Part shown: in pieces, positions 10,141 through 19,427 of the stretch | Numbering within the stretch: position 1 is the stretch's first letter | Layout: each line of letters opens with the position of its first letter | Assembly: GCA_026016205.1 (NCBI GenBank) | Contig: CP061209.1 | Span: 884,330-948,329 of the forward strand | DNA: 64,000 nt | Direction: 5' to 3' | From: Methanosarcinales archaeon | Lineage (GTDB): Archaea; Halobacteriota; UBA148; JAUWXC01 | Translations under genes and position numbers: made by a program | The notes under the pieces: model-generated | Databases searched by the model: none | What the model was told of the DNA's origin: nothing | What the model saw: only the letters and a program-made list of their open reading frames with translations

Positions 10141-11337
10141 ATGAAGGCGGTCGTATTCAATCCTTTTTCCGGCGCTTCTGGCGACATGGTCGTTGCAAGT
10201 TTGCTAGACTTAGGCGCAAGTCATGATGTGGTGATGGATGCAATGACCTCTGTAGTAGGGGATGTTGAGATTGATATCACCAGAACGAACAAGTGTGGAC
10301 TTAGCGCCACCAAGGTAGACGTAATAACTGCCGATGCAAGCGAGAGAAAGTACACCGAGATTGTAGATATAATAAAGGCTTGCGGACTGTCAAATGCAGT
10401 AATAAGCGATGCCCTGGAGATATTTGGCATATTGGCGGATGCGGAGGCAAAAGTACACAACGTGCCAAAAGACCAGTTGCATTTTTATGAAGTGGGTGCA
10501 ATAGATGTTATCGCAGATGTCCTTGGCGCATGTGCCGCATTCCATGACCTCGGTTTTGGTGATTGCAAAATTTACAGCATGCCTATCTCGGTGGGAGGAG
10601 GGTTTGTTGACACCGCGCATGGAAAACTGCCAGTACCTGCGCCTGCAACATTGGAGATATTACGCAGTTCGGGACTGATACATAGGGGCGGACCTGTTCA
10701 GGAGGAGTTGTTAACTCCAACAGGGGCTGCGATACTCGCGCACTTCGTCCAGAAGTGCGATGAAATTTTTCCACAAATGTGCGCTGAAAAAGTTGGATAT
10801 GGCGCCGGATCAAAAGACCTTGCCATGCCAAATGTTTTGCAAGTTGTCGTAGGCGAGGTTGAGAATGCACTGGTTTTTGACCAGATAGAGATGCTTGAGA
10901 CAAACGTGGATGATGTAAGCGGCGAGGTCTTGGGCAGTCTGGTCGATGAGTTGATGGAGTTGGGCGCAAGAGATGTCGTGATTATTCCTGCTATGATGAA
11001 GAAGGGGCGCCCTGGACACATAATACGGGTAATTGCAAAAGCAGAAGAGGTTGGAGCATTGGCGAGGAAAATCGTTCAAGAGACGGGCTCGCTCGGCATA
11101 CGCATAATGCCGATAAAGCACAGGTTGATTGCTGAGAGGACCGTAGATTCGGTCACGATCGGCATCGCTGGAAAGGACAGAAAGGTAAGAGTCAAGATTG
11201 CAACAGATACCCAGGGAAACATCCTGGATATCTCGGCTGAATTTGAGGATTGTAAAAAAGTGGCAAGGGAGTTTTGCGTCCCAGTAAGAGAAATAATTAG
11301 AAGGGCAGAAGAAGTCGCCTGGAATCAATTTTCATGA
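10141..11337 (+). CDS. larC: LarC-like nickel-pincer cofactor protein
   Basis: A 398-residue protein beginning MKAVVFNPFSGASGDMVVAS, the start of the LarC family, with LHFYEVGAIDVIADVLG and AHGKLPVPAPATLE in the middle and LETNVDDVSGEVLG leading the C-terminal domain. In bacteria LarC inserts nickel into the pyridinium-thiocarboxylate cofactor of lactate racemase. Archaea often carry LarC without an obvious racemase, and none is visible here. The open frame begins 12 codons earlier, but the ATG at 10141 follows GGTGCGG and matches the family. It ends in an ATGA overlap with the next gene. Confidence 0.8.
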   Translation: MKAVVFNPFSGASGDMVVASLLDLGASHDVVMDAMTSVVGDVEIDITRTNKCGLSATKVDVITADASERKYTEIVDIIKACGLSNAVISDALEIFGILADAEAKVHNVPKDQLHFYEVGAIDVIADVLGACAAFHDLGFGDCKIYSMPISVGGGFVDTAHGKLPVPAPATLEILRSSGLIHRGGPVQEELLTPTGAAILAHFVQKCDEIFPQMCAEKVGYGAGSKDLAMPNVLQVVVGEVENALVFDQIEMLETNVDDVSGEVLGSLVDELMELGARDVVIIPAMMKKGRPGHIIRVIAKAEEVGALARKIVQETGSLGIRIMPIKHRLIAERTVDSVTIGIAGKDRKVRVKIATDTQGNILDISAEFEDCKKVAREFCVPVREIIRRAEEVAWNQFS

Positions 11338-11850
11338 ATTTCACGAGAAAACAGATTGGAGTCGTCATAGCAATCATCGCGATTGCCGCAATCGTGCTTG
11401 CTACTTCACAGCTCATGCTACCGAAACACGCTACAGACGCCGCACCAGATGAATTGCTTGGAATAGAGGGGGGTCGTGGTCTTGGAGGGTGCAGAGGCTA
11501 TTGAGGATGTAAGACAGAAGCATATTGGAGCAGTTGAAAACGTAGATGACATCGCAATGGTCCAGTATGGTCCGGCATACCACCAGATTAAGCTGTGGAT
11601 AACGCTGTATCCCAATAATACCATCGCCGCCAACGAGAACGAGAAAATGGCGGATGCGATGGTTAGATTCGGTGGGAATTGGAAAGAGAACCTGGAAGAG
11701 GTGTCCATTGGTGGCAAAAATGTGTACAGAACCACGCCGAATGGCGATTTTCACTATTTCTGGGTGGAAAGGGAATATGTCTTTTATGTGACAATACCGC
11801 ACACATTCCAAGGTAGAGCACACGAGATAATCACTGCGATAAAAGCCTAA
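11334..11850 (+). pseudogene. Membrane-anchored small protein gene with a single-base frameshift
   Basis: The ATG at 11334 overlaps the larC stop and starts MNFTRKQIGVVIAIIAIAAI, a signal or anchor helix, then LPKHATDAAPDELLGIEGG before stopping at about 11503. A second frame from about 11476 to 11850 carries VLEGAEAIEDVRQKHIGAVE and a beta-rich body with AYHQIKLWITLYPNN and EYVFYVTIPHTF. The break falls on a run of six G at 11468-11473. Removing one G joins the frames as ...LLGIEGVVVLEGAEA. I infer one gene of about 171 codons, broken by mutation or a sequencing error. Family not recognised. Confidence 0.65.
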
Positions 11851-12605
11851 GATTTAGCGCCTGAAGCACCATTATAACACAAAATTGCTTCATCCAGAGT
11901 GAGGTCGCCCTGTGCGACCTGTTGTGCCAGTTTTCTTGTAATTGTGTACCTGCCATTTGACTTTTCCCGGCTCTGCTCTTGTATCACTCTGACTTCACCT
12001 TTTGTCGGCATAATTTGCTGTTTTCTGACTGGGATGCCTTCAAGGCTGGCGATGTTGATGGCAGCTACTATGTCGGATATCGTCTGGCCCCTTACTCCCT
12101 TTCCAAGATGTGGTGTAGTAAAACTCTCATCCACTAACTCAACCCTAACATCCAACTCAAGCAACGTGTTTACAATCCTCGCTCTGACTAGTCTGGCACC
12201 GTGCCCGACCCTAACTACGATGTGCCTAGCAGGATGGTTCTCTAAAACATCTCGCACGATTTTAACGACGACACTAATCGAGACTTGGTGCACGGAGATT
12301 ACCATGCCATCCCCAATGACTGCAATTCCGGGATAGTTGCCAGGGTCGATGCCGATAATGACTTTGTCATACTTGCGAACGCCATTTAGCAACCGCTGCG
12401 CCCGATCAACTGCTGCCGAGGGTTTTCTGGCGACTATAATTCTATTTGCATCAAAATCAATTTTATCACATTCGGATTCCGTCGTGATTATTGCACCCAC
12501 GTTGATGGGTACCGTCTCCTCTGGTGAGAGTGTTATAAAATTCAAGCGCCTAGCTCTCATCTCTGCTACAACTTGTTGGTAGACGAAAAAATCGTCAGTA
12601 ATCAA
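11847..12605 (-). CDS. RNase H/RuvC-fold conserved archaeal protein
   Basis: A 252-residue protein. The central strand IIGIDPGNYPGIAVI near residue 82 is the first catalytic-type strand of the RuvC/YqgF resolvase fold (hhGIDPGxxxG). It is followed by RHIVVRVGHGARLVRARIVN and an acidic VELVDESFTT. The N-terminal 70 residues form a separate small domain (RARRLNFITLSPEE). A nuclease role on branched DNA is plausible given radB just downstream on the opposite strand, but the exact family is not clear. It converges with the frameshifted gene, overlapping by four bases. Confidence 0.6.
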   Translation of the reverse strand: MITDDFFVYQQVVAEMRARRLNFITLSPEETVPINVGAIITTESECDKIDFDANRIIVARKPSAAVDRAQRLLNGVRKYDKVIIGIDPGNYPGIAVIGDGMVISVHQVSISVVVKIVRDVLENHPARHIVVRVGHGARLVRARIVNTLLELDVRVELVDESFTTPHLGKGVRGQTISDIVAAINIASLEGIPVRKQQIMPTKGEVRVIQEQSREKSNGRYTITRKLAQQVAQGDLTLDEAILCYNGASGAKS

Positions 12606-12720
12606 TGCGATCTTTTTGCGCCTCGAAACCCCCTCCCTAACGCAAATTAGATTTAGACATATTTAAATGTTGACTCTGCCCAAATTTTATCTTAAGCAAA
12701 GACATAATCTAGTTAATCAA

Positions 12721-13392
12721 ATGAAAATTGAAAAGTACACCAGTGGATGCAAAAAACTCGATGAGCTATTAGGTGGCGGGTTTGAAGCAGGAACGATAAC
12801 GCAGCTATTTGGAGAGGCGGGCAGCGGCAAAACCAACATATGCCTCCAACTTACCATAGAGACCGTCAAGAATGGGGAGAAGGTCATATATATCGACAGC
12901 GAGGGTTTCTCCCCAGAGAGATTCGAACAGATAGCTGGAAACGGTGTAGGAAAGATAGCCAAAGACATAATTGTATATGAACCGATGAACTTTGAACAGC
13001 AATACGTCGCCATCAAGGATGTCGAGAAAGTGATTGACAAAGTAGGTGTTATTATTCTTGATTCAGCTGCGACGTTCTATAGATTTGAGCTTGATGATGA
13101 ACGGGACGTCGCCCTAATAAGAGAGTTGGCAAATCAAATAGCACATCTACTCGGGCTGGCGAGAAAATATGGTGTTGCAGTTGTGTTTACAAATCAGGTC
13201 TATACGGATGTAGAAAAGAACCAATACCGACCCCTGGGCGGAAACCTGATCGAGCACCTGTCAAAGACCATCATTCAGCTGGAAAAGGTTGGCATGGGAA
13301 GGAGAAAAGCCACCCTGCGAAAGCATCGCTCCAGGCCAGAGGGAATAGCATGTGAGTTTATGCTCACTCAAGAGGGTGTGCGAGATGCGTGA
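12721..13392 (+). CDS. radB: DNA repair and recombination protein RadB
   Basis: A 223-residue RecA-core paralogue lacking the N-terminal helix-hairpin-helix domain of RadA. Walker A is FGEAGSGKTNICLQL near residue 31 and Walker B is VGVIILDSAATFYR. The family start MKIEKYTSGCKKLDELLGGG is at 12721; the frame opens 18 codons earlier without support. Archaeal RadB binds DNA and RadA and is thought to modulate recombination rather than drive strand exchange. It converges on dapF with six bases between stops. Confidence 0.9.
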   Translation: MKIEKYTSGCKKLDELLGGGFEAGTITQLFGEAGSGKTNICLQLTIETVKNGEKVIYIDSEGFSPERFEQIAGNGVGKIAKDIIVYEPMNFEQQYVAIKDVEKVIDKVGVIILDSAATFYRFELDDERDVALIRELANQIAHLLGLARKYGVAVVFTNQVYTDVEKNQYRPLGGNLIEHLSKTIIQLEKVGMGRRKATLRKHRSRPEGIACEFMLTQEGVRDA

Positions 13393-13398
13393 AAAATG

Positions 13399-14190
13399 TC
13401 AGAACGATCTGATTATCCCTTCATAGACTGTCTCTGCCGTGCCTTCCAAGAACACATGACCATTCTTCAGCGATGCGTGTAGCATCCCGCCCTTGGTTTT
13501 GACGTTCACGATGTCGCCTACCTTTCCGAGTTTGTTTGCAACAGCGGCGGATGCAGCCGCTCCGGTTCCACAGCTCAGCGTCTCTGCCTCCACGCCCCTT
13601 TCATATGTCCGTATCTCAAGTGCATTTTTCCCCACCTTCACGAAATTCACATTCGCACCTTCTGGAAATATTGGGTGATGCCTTATCTTCGGTGCGACCT
13701 GTGCTATTGGAGCACCTAAATCGTCGACGAATATGACCGCGTGCGGCACGCCGGTGTTAACCGCAGATACCTTATGCCCCTCCAACTCCTTCTCAAAGAA
13801 CTCGAATCTTGGCGCGCCCATGTCCGCCTTGATCCATACGCGATTTGATGTGTCTTTTCTGGCCTCCACTTCTATGTCGCCAGCGATTGTTTCAACAACG
13901 ACTTTGCCCAACCTCACGTAGCCGGCATCAATCGCATATTTCACAACGCATCGAATGCCATTTCCGCACATCTCCGCCTCTGAGCCATCAGGATTAAAAA
14001 TTCTCATTCTGAGATTTGCATGTTTTGACCTGGAGAGAAAGAGAACGCCGTCCGCGCCTACCCCAAAACGTCTGGCACAGAAATGCTCGGCAAAAGAACC
14101 TTTCCTGCTCTCTGGCATGATTTCCTGGTCATACTCATCTACCAGGATGAAGTCATTGCCATTTCCATGTAGTTTGGTGAAGATTATCAT
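13399..14190 (-). CDS. dapF: Diaminopimelate epimerase
   Basis: A 263-residue epimerase that interconverts LL- and meso-diaminopimelate. The two catalytic Cys are in MCGNGIRC (near residue 77) and in LSCGTGAAAS (near residue 206). The start MIIFTKLHGNGNDFILVD is standard. It is last in the minus-strand run dapL-lysA-dapF, with a one-base gap after lysA, so the operon turns tetrahydrodipicolinate into lysine. Length is typical. Confidence 0.93.
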   Translation of the reverse strand: MIIFTKLHGNGNDFILVDEYDQEIMPESRKGSFAEHFCARRFGVGADGVLFLSRSKHANLRMRIFNPDGSEAEMCGNGIRCVVKYAIDAGYVRLGKVVVETIAGDIEVEARKDTSNRVWIKADMGAPRFEFFEKELEGHKVSAVNTGVPHAVIFVDDLGAPIAQVAPKIRHHPIFPEGANVNFVKVGKNALEIRTYERGVEAETLSCGTGAAASAAVANKLGKVGDIVNVKTKGGMLHASLKNGHVFLEGTAETVYEGIIRSF

Positions 14191-14191
14191 G

Positions 14192-15475
14192 CTATATCCT
14201 GAGCCTTGATGGGATAATCTGATTCACCAGTAAATCATCATGCGACTCGCGCTTCCTGATAATTTCGGCCTCGCCGTCACACACGAGCACTTCTGCACAT
14301 CTTGGCCTGCCATTATACTGGGAACTCATTGAGAAGCCGTATGCTCCGACATCAAGAATTGCTATCAAATCGCCCTTCTCGACTTTTGGTAGATTCCTAT
14401 CACTTGCAAGGATATCGCCAGACTCGCAAATCGGCCCCACAACAGTAAAAGTACCACCCGGGCCTTGATTCGATTTATTCGCAACCACAATTTCGTGATA
14501 TGCATCATACATCGCTGGTCGAACGAGCAGATTAAATCCTGCATCTACACCAACGAAGTTCTTGTGCGCCTTCTTAATCGTGTTCACCCTTGCCAGAAGA
14601 ATCGTTGAATCCGCAACAATGTTGCGACCTGGCTCGAGTATCAGTTTTGGGGCGATGCCCAGAGATTTCACGCGCTCCTCAAATATGGGCAAAATCGCAT
14701 CCGCAAGTTCAGAGGGAGATGGTGCCTTTTCTCCTGGTTTATAAGGAATTCCCAGACCTCCACCAAGGTCGACGAATGCTAATTCAACGCCGATTTTATT
14801 CACCTGCTCGACCAGCGTCATCATCTTACGCGCAGCATCCGCAAAAGGCGCAACATCAACTATCTGCGAACCTATATGACAATGAATGCCCACTGGCTTG
14901 ACGTTCTTCAACGCAAGCGCTTCTTTGTATGCCGATACAACCTCAGCATGTGGAATCCCAAACTTAGAGGTCTTCAGACCGGTTGCAATCTTGGGGTGTG
15001 TCTTCGGCGAGATGTCTGGATTTACCCTAAAGGCGATCTCGGCCTCCTTGCCATGTACCTCCGCAATCTTCGATAGCGCCCTCAATTCATCCAATGAGTC
15101 AACAGATAGCCTTACGCCCTCCTGCACCGCCATGTTCAGTTCTGCATCTGTCTTGGAATTCCCATTGAACAGTATCTTGCCAGGAGAAAATCCCGCCTTG
15201 AGAGCGCAAAACAACTCGCCATCCGAAAAGACATCAGCACCAGCGCCTTCCTGCGCCAGTATCCTTAGAATCGAAAGATTGTAGTTCGCCTTCGCTGCAT
15301 AATATATATCCGCGTTTGGAAAAGCACGTTGAAAACACTGGTAATTAGCCCTAATCCTGGATTCATCCGTCACGTAAAGCGGTGTGCCGAATTTCTCAGC
15401 CAAGGCAACTGTATCAACGCCGCCAATGGTGAGATGCCCGTTTTCAATTCCCAGATGGCCCCTATGTTGAAACAT
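14192..15475 (-). CDS. lysA: Diaminopimelate decarboxylase
   Basis: A 427-residue PLP enzyme of the alanine-racemase fold that makes lysine from meso-diaminopimelate. The PLP lysine is in DIYYAAKANYNLSIL near residue 62. The GGGLG phosphate loop (FVDLGGGLGIPY) and the CESGD motif (GPICESGDIL) with its catalytic Cys follow. GGAG precedes the ATG at 15475, which lies one base after the dapL stop. Middle gene of the lysine operon. Confidence 0.93.
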   Translation of the reverse strand: MFQHRGHLGIENGHLTIGGVDTVALAEKFGTPLYVTDESRIRANYQCFQRAFPNADIYYAAKANYNLSILRILAQEGAGADVFSDGELFCALKAGFSPGKILFNGNSKTDAELNMAVQEGVRLSVDSLDELRALSKIAEVHGKEAEIAFRVNPDISPKTHPKIATGLKTSKFGIPHAEVVSAYKEALALKNVKPVGIHCHIGSQIVDVAPFADAARKMMTLVEQVNKIGVELAFVDLGGGLGIPYKPGEKAPSPSELADAILPIFEERVKSLGIAPKLILEPGRNIVADSTILLARVNTIKKAHKNFVGVDAGFNLLVRPAMYDAYHEIVVANKSNQGPGGTFTVVGPICESGDILASDRNLPKVEKGDLIAILDVGAYGFSMSSQYNGRPRCAEVLVCDGEAEIIRKRESHDDLLVNQIIPSRLRI

Positions 15476-15476
15476 A

Positions 15477-16634
15477 TCATATCTCCAGCTCTCTTATTCG
15501 CCCAACCGCTTCCTTGATTCGTTCTACTGGTTCTGTCAGCGCAAAGCGCAAATATCCCTCGCCGTAATCGCCAAATCCGATGCCCGGAGTTGCTACCACA
15601 CCTGCTTTGTCCAGCAACAACCTCGAAAAGCCAAGTGAATCGTATCCACGCGGTACGGGTGCCCAGACATAGAACGTTGCCTTTGGCGCCTCCACTGATA
15701 TGCCAAGAGACTCCAGCCCTCTGACCAAAACGTCTCGCCTCTCCCTGTAAATCGCCCTCATCTTATTCACGCAGCCTTGCGGACCTTTTAGTGCGGCAAT
15801 TCCAGCCATCTGCACTGCATTGAACACGCCCGAATCTACGTTGGTCTTCACCTTGCCCAGCCCGGCAAGAATTTCAGCGTTGCCAACTGCAAAGCCGAGC
15901 CGCCACCCTGTCATGTTATAGGTCTTCGAAAGCGAGTGAAATTCGATGCCAATGTCCATTGCCCCTTTTATCTGCAGAAGGGATGGCGCCTTATACCCAC
16001 CATACACAACCTCTGAGTATGCGTTGTCATGACACACGATGATGTCGTTGTCTGATGCAAAATCAACAACTTCCTTGAAAAAATTCTCGTCAGCGATGGC
16101 TGCAGTAGGGTTGTTCGGATAGTTGAGAAACATGAGTTTTGCCTTCTTCGCTATTTTCGCGTCGATTGAATCCAAATCTGGCTTAAAGCCATTCTTTGCC
16201 AATAGCGGCATGGCGTGTGGAGTTCCGTCTGCAAGCATCGTCCCTATCCGGTATACTGGATATGCTGGGTCTGGCACCAGCGCGATGTCGCCTGGATTGA
16301 TGAATGCCAAGGGCAGATGTACAATTCCCTCCTTGGAGCCGATGAGGGTTAGCACCTCATCCTCTGGGTTTAACTTAACGCCAAATCGCTTCTTATACCA
16401 CCTGGCTACTGCTTCTCGAAAAGAGGGCAGGCCTTTATAAGACGGATATTGATGTGTAGATGGGTCTAGCACAGCATCATGCATCGCTTCAACGATATGT
16501 TCTGGTGTCGGCTGGTCAGGATCGCCTATGCTGAAGTCGATGATGTTGATGCCTTGTTTGTGCTTCTCGGCCTTAAGTTCATCAATGGTGGCAAACAAGT
16601 ATGGCGGCAACGCATTTATTCTATCAGAGTACAT
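15477..16634 (-). CDS. dapL: LL-diaminopimelate aminotransferase
   Basis: A 385-residue class I/II aminotransferase that converts tetrahydrodipicolinate directly to LL-diaminopimelate, bypassing the acylated intermediates. The PLP lysine is in [19 protein letters not shown]; the N-terminus ([19 protein letters not shown]) matches the DapL group. Aspartate aminotransferase relatives are hard to exclude by sequence alone, but the immediate operon with lysA and dapF makes DapL the best reading. AAGGG precedes the ATG. First gene of the operon. Confidence 0.88.
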   Translation of the reverse strand: MYSDRINALPPYLFATIDELKAEKHKQGINIIDFSIGDPDQPTPEHIVEAMHDAVLDPSTHQYPSYKGLPSFREAVARWYKKRFGVKLNPEDEVLTLIGSKEGIVHLPLAFINPGDIALVPDPAYPVYRIGTMLADGTPHAMPLLAKNGFKPDLDSIDAKIAKKAKLMFLNYPNNPTAAIADENFFKEVVDFASDNDIIVCHDNAYSEVVYGGYKAPSLLQIKGAMDIGIEFHSLSKTYNMTGWRLGFAVGNAEILAGLGKVKTNVDSGVFNAVQMAGIAALKGPQGCVNKMRAIYRERRDVLVRGLESLGISVEAPKATFYVWAPVPRGYDSLGFSRLLLDKAGVVATPGIGFGDYGEGYLRFALTEPVERIKEAVGRIRELEI

Positions 16635-16699
16635 TTTCCCTTTAACATCATGCGGAGGAGAGAAATACTTTTCTCACTTGCTACTATTGATTAAAGGCA

Positions 16700-18796
16700 A
16701 TGAAAATCAGCGAGCTATCTGGCAAATTGCCTGAGAAAGTAATCCAGTTTTATGTAGATGCCGGATTTGATGAACTATATCCACCGCAGGCAGATGCAAT
16801 TCAGCGCGGCATACTTGATGGAAAAAATGTTGTGGCTGCGATTCCAACCGCATCCGGCAAAACGCTGCTCGCAGAACTTGTCATGCTAAAATCCGTGCTA
16901 AGCGGTGGCAAGGCGATTTATATCGTACCGCTGAGGGCACTCGCCTCTGAAAAATATGACAGATTTTCTCAATTTTCGCAACTCGGCATCAAGGTGGGAA
17001 TCTCCACCGGTGATTTTGACTCGAAGGATGAGTGGCTGGGCAGATGCGATATCATCATCACAACCTCCGAGAAGGCGGATTCACTGCTCAGAAATGAAGC
17101 GAGTTGGATGAATGACCTGACAGTAATCGTTGCAGATGAGATTCACCTCATCAACTCTCCCAACAGGGGGCCGACGCTGGAGATGACGTTGGCGAAGCTG
17201 ATGATATTAAATCCAAGGGCGCAAATCCTTGCGTTGAGCGCGACAATAGGAAATGCAGGCGAGCTGTCAAAATGGCTTAATGCAGAATTGATTCAAAGTG
17301 ACTGGCGCCCCGTGGAGCTGCGAGAAGGCATCCTATTTGGAAAAACTATCGACTTCATCAATACGAAAAAAGAGGTTGCAGTTGATAACAAGGACGATGC
17401 GATTGCACTCTCGCTTGATACCATACAAGATGGAGGGCAGTGTCTCATTTTCACCAACACGCGCAAGAGAGCAGAGGAAACGGCCAAGAGAGTTGGTAGG
17501 GCGATTAAGGATGTAGTTGGGGCAGATGAACACCTGACAAAGATGGCCAAGGAGATTAAAGAGGCTGGCGAGACTGACCTGTGCGAGAAACTTGCATTTT
17601 GTGTAGAGTGCGGAGTGGCATTTCACCATGCCGGCTTGAGGAGCGAACACAGGCGCATTATAGAGGATGGATTTAGATCCAATGTGATAAAAGTGATAGC
17701 GTGCACACCCACGCTGGCGGCTGGTTTAAACCTGCCAGCAAGGCGCGTCATCATACAGAGTTACAGGCGGTATGATGCTGGGTTTGGGTTGACCCCAATA
17801 CCAATTTTAGAATACAAACAGATGTGCGGAAGGGCAGGCCGCCCAGGCTTGGACCCATATGGCGAGTCGGTCCTCATCGCAAGAAATTTTGATGAGAGGA
17901 ACGCACTACTGGAGAATTACGTGCTCGCAGACCCAGAAGATATATGGTCAAAATTGGGAACGGAGAACGCGTTGCGCACCCACATACTATCGACAGTCGC
18001 AACCGGCTTTGCTTCCTCGCAAGCGCAACTGTTGGATTTCATGGACAATACATTCTACGCATTCCAACAGGAAAAATGGAGGCTGGAGCATATAATAGAT
18101 AACGTGCTGGAGTTCTTGGAAGGTGAAAACATGATAGACCAGCATGATGATAGATTGAACGCCACGCCGCTTGGTAGGTTGGTCTCGAGATTATATATAG
18201 ACCCTTTGTCAGCCTCGACCATCGTCAAAGGGTTGCAAACTACAGGAAATACTGCCCCGCTCACCCTCATTCACCTGATATGCAGCACGCCCGATATGAG
18301 AAAACTCTATCTGCGAAGCGGGGATTACGCCTGGGTTGAGGCTTTTGCCACGGAGCATCACAGAGAGTTAATGCCACCCCCAACAAATGACTATGAATGG
18401 TATCTCGGCGAGGTTAAGACGGCAATGATGCTCCTTGATTGGATTGACGAGCGGCATGAAAACGAGATAACAAAGAAATTCGGCATTGGTCCGGGGGATG
18501 TCCGCGCGTTAGCAGAGATATCAGAATGGCTCATGCACAGCACCGCAGAGTTATCTGCCTTCTTGAGAGTTTCGCATACAAGAGAGGTTAGGCGCATAGT
18601 GCAGAGGATTAGGTATGGCATCAAACCCGAGTTATTGGAGTTAGTCACGCTGCATGGGATTGGAAGAGCAAGAGCGCGCAGATTATATGACGCTGGATAT
18701 ATTGATTTAAGCAAACTCAAAAAGGCAGAGCCAAAAAAGATTGCAAAATTAGTAGGAGCCGGGGTTGGTGCCAAGGTGATGGAGCAGTTAGGGTGA
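16700..18796 (+). CDS. hel308: Ski2-like DNA helicase Hel308
   Basis: A 698-residue superfamily 2 helicase that unwinds stalled replication forks. Motif I is IPTASGKTLLAELVML near residue 50, motif II VADEIHLI, motif III LALSATIGN, and motif VI QMCGRAGRPGLD. The C-terminal part has the winged-helix and ratchet region and ends in helix-hairpin-helix repeats (LVTLHGIGRARARRLYDAG). AAAGG precedes the ATG. The KEOPS gene cgi121 follows seven bases after the stop, an arrangement common in euryarchaea. Confidence 0.92.
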   Translation: MKISELSGKLPEKVIQFYVDAGFDELYPPQADAIQRGILDGKNVVAAIPTASGKTLLAELVMLKSVLSGGKAIYIVPLRALASEKYDRFSQFSQLGIKVGISTGDFDSKDEWLGRCDIIITTSEKADSLLRNEASWMNDLTVIVADEIHLINSPNRGPTLEMTLAKLMILNPRAQILALSATIGNAGELSKWLNAELIQSDWRPVELREGILFGKTIDFINTKKEVAVDNKDDAIALSLDTIQDGGQCLIFTNTRKRAEETAKRVGRAIKDVVGADEHLTKMAKEIKEAGETDLCEKLAFCVECGVAFHHAGLRSEHRRIIEDGFRSNVIKVIACTPTLAAGLNLPARRVIIQSYRRYDAGFGLTPIPILEYKQMCGRAGRPGLDPYGESVLIARNFDERNALLENYVLADPEDIWSKLGTENALRTHILSTVATGFASSQAQLLDFMDNTFYAFQQEKWRLEHIIDNVLEFLEGENMIDQHDDRLNATPLGRLVSRLYIDPLSASTIVKGLQTTGNTAPLTLIHLICSTPDMRKLYLRSGDYAWVEAFATEHHRELMPPPTNDYEWYLGEVKTAMMLLDWIDERHENEITKKFGIGPGDVRALAEISEWLMHSTAELSAFLRVSHTREVRRIVQRIRYGIKPELLELVTLHGIGRARARRLYDAGYIDLSKLKKAEPKKIAKLVGAGVGAKVMEQLG

Positions 18797-18803
18797 ATGA
18801 GGT

Positions 18804-19307
18804 ATGAACATCAAAATCATTGGAGGGGTAGCCGACATCAAAGACACGGCAGAATTTATCAAAACGCTGGGCGATGTCGCAAGGAAATACAATGTAACCG
18901 TTCAAGCGCTGGATGCAAATAAGATTGCTAGCGTAGAGCATCTTCGCTTTGCCGTCGAGAAGGCGATGAGGTCGATGTCCTCGCAAACGAATATCTCCAA
19001 GGACCTGGGCATGGAAATCCTCCTGTATGCCTCTGGAAGGCGCCAGATTAGCAAAGCTCTTCAGTTAGGGGTTTCGCCCGGCAAAAGCAACGTCGCGATT
19101 GTCATAGTGGGCGATGGTGCAGAGCGTGCAGCGAAGGAGATAAAAAACCTAATTCAAGAGGCCCCTGTACTGGAGTATAATGAGTCCAAGAGGGATGCCA
19201 TCCTGAAAACCTTCGGTATCACAGATGCTGAAATGGAAGCTGTCGGCGAGGATAAGATTCCAAAGCTTGTGTTGGAAAGGGTGGCACTGGTAGATATTCT
19301 GAAATAG
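18804..19307 (+). CDS. cgi121: KEOPS complex subunit Cgi121
   Basis: A 167-residue protein beginning MNIKIIGGVADIKDTAEFI, with QALDANKIASVEHLRFAVEK and the core MEILLYASGRRQISKALQLG typical of Cgi121. In KEOPS it helps Kae1 install t6A on tRNAs by binding the tRNA 3' end. ILNLAL-like tails vary; here it ends LERVALVDILK. It follows hel308 closely on the same strand. The family identification rests on these motifs and the gene order. Confidence 0.85.
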   Translation: MNIKIIGGVADIKDTAEFIKTLGDVARKYNVTVQALDANKIASVEHLRFAVEKAMRSMSSQTNISKDLGMEILLYASGRRQISKALQLGVSPGKSNVAIVIVGDGAERAAKEIKNLIQEAPVLEYNESKRDAILKTFGITDAEMEAVGEDKIPKLVLERVALVDILK

Positions 19308-19322
19308 CATCATGTAAAAAAT

Positions 19323-19353
19323 CTTTGGTAAATCAACCATAAGTTTACCAAAG
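19323..19353. terminator. 10-bp hairpin between convergent cgi121 and ilvD
   Basis: CTTTGGTAAA at 19323-19332 pairs perfectly with TTTACCAAAG at 19344-19353 across an 11-base loop, just after the cgi121 stop. Position suggests transcript termination or 3'-end protection; there is no long T run, so a protein-binding palindrome is also possible. Confidence 0.4.
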
Positions 19354-19404
19354 CCGCCTTGGATTTGCCGCATTCCCTGTAACGTATTTCATTCACTTAA
19401 GAAT

Positions 19405-19427
19405 GTCGCAGATTAAAAGTCTGCGAC
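19405..19427. terminator. 8-bp hairpin spanning the ilvD stop codon
   Basis: GTCGCAGA (19405-19412) and TCTGCGAC (19420-19427) form a perfect stem around the ilvD stop. With the neighbouring hairpin it fills the 105-base convergent gap. A termination or mRNA 3'-end role is inferred from position only. Confidence 0.35.
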
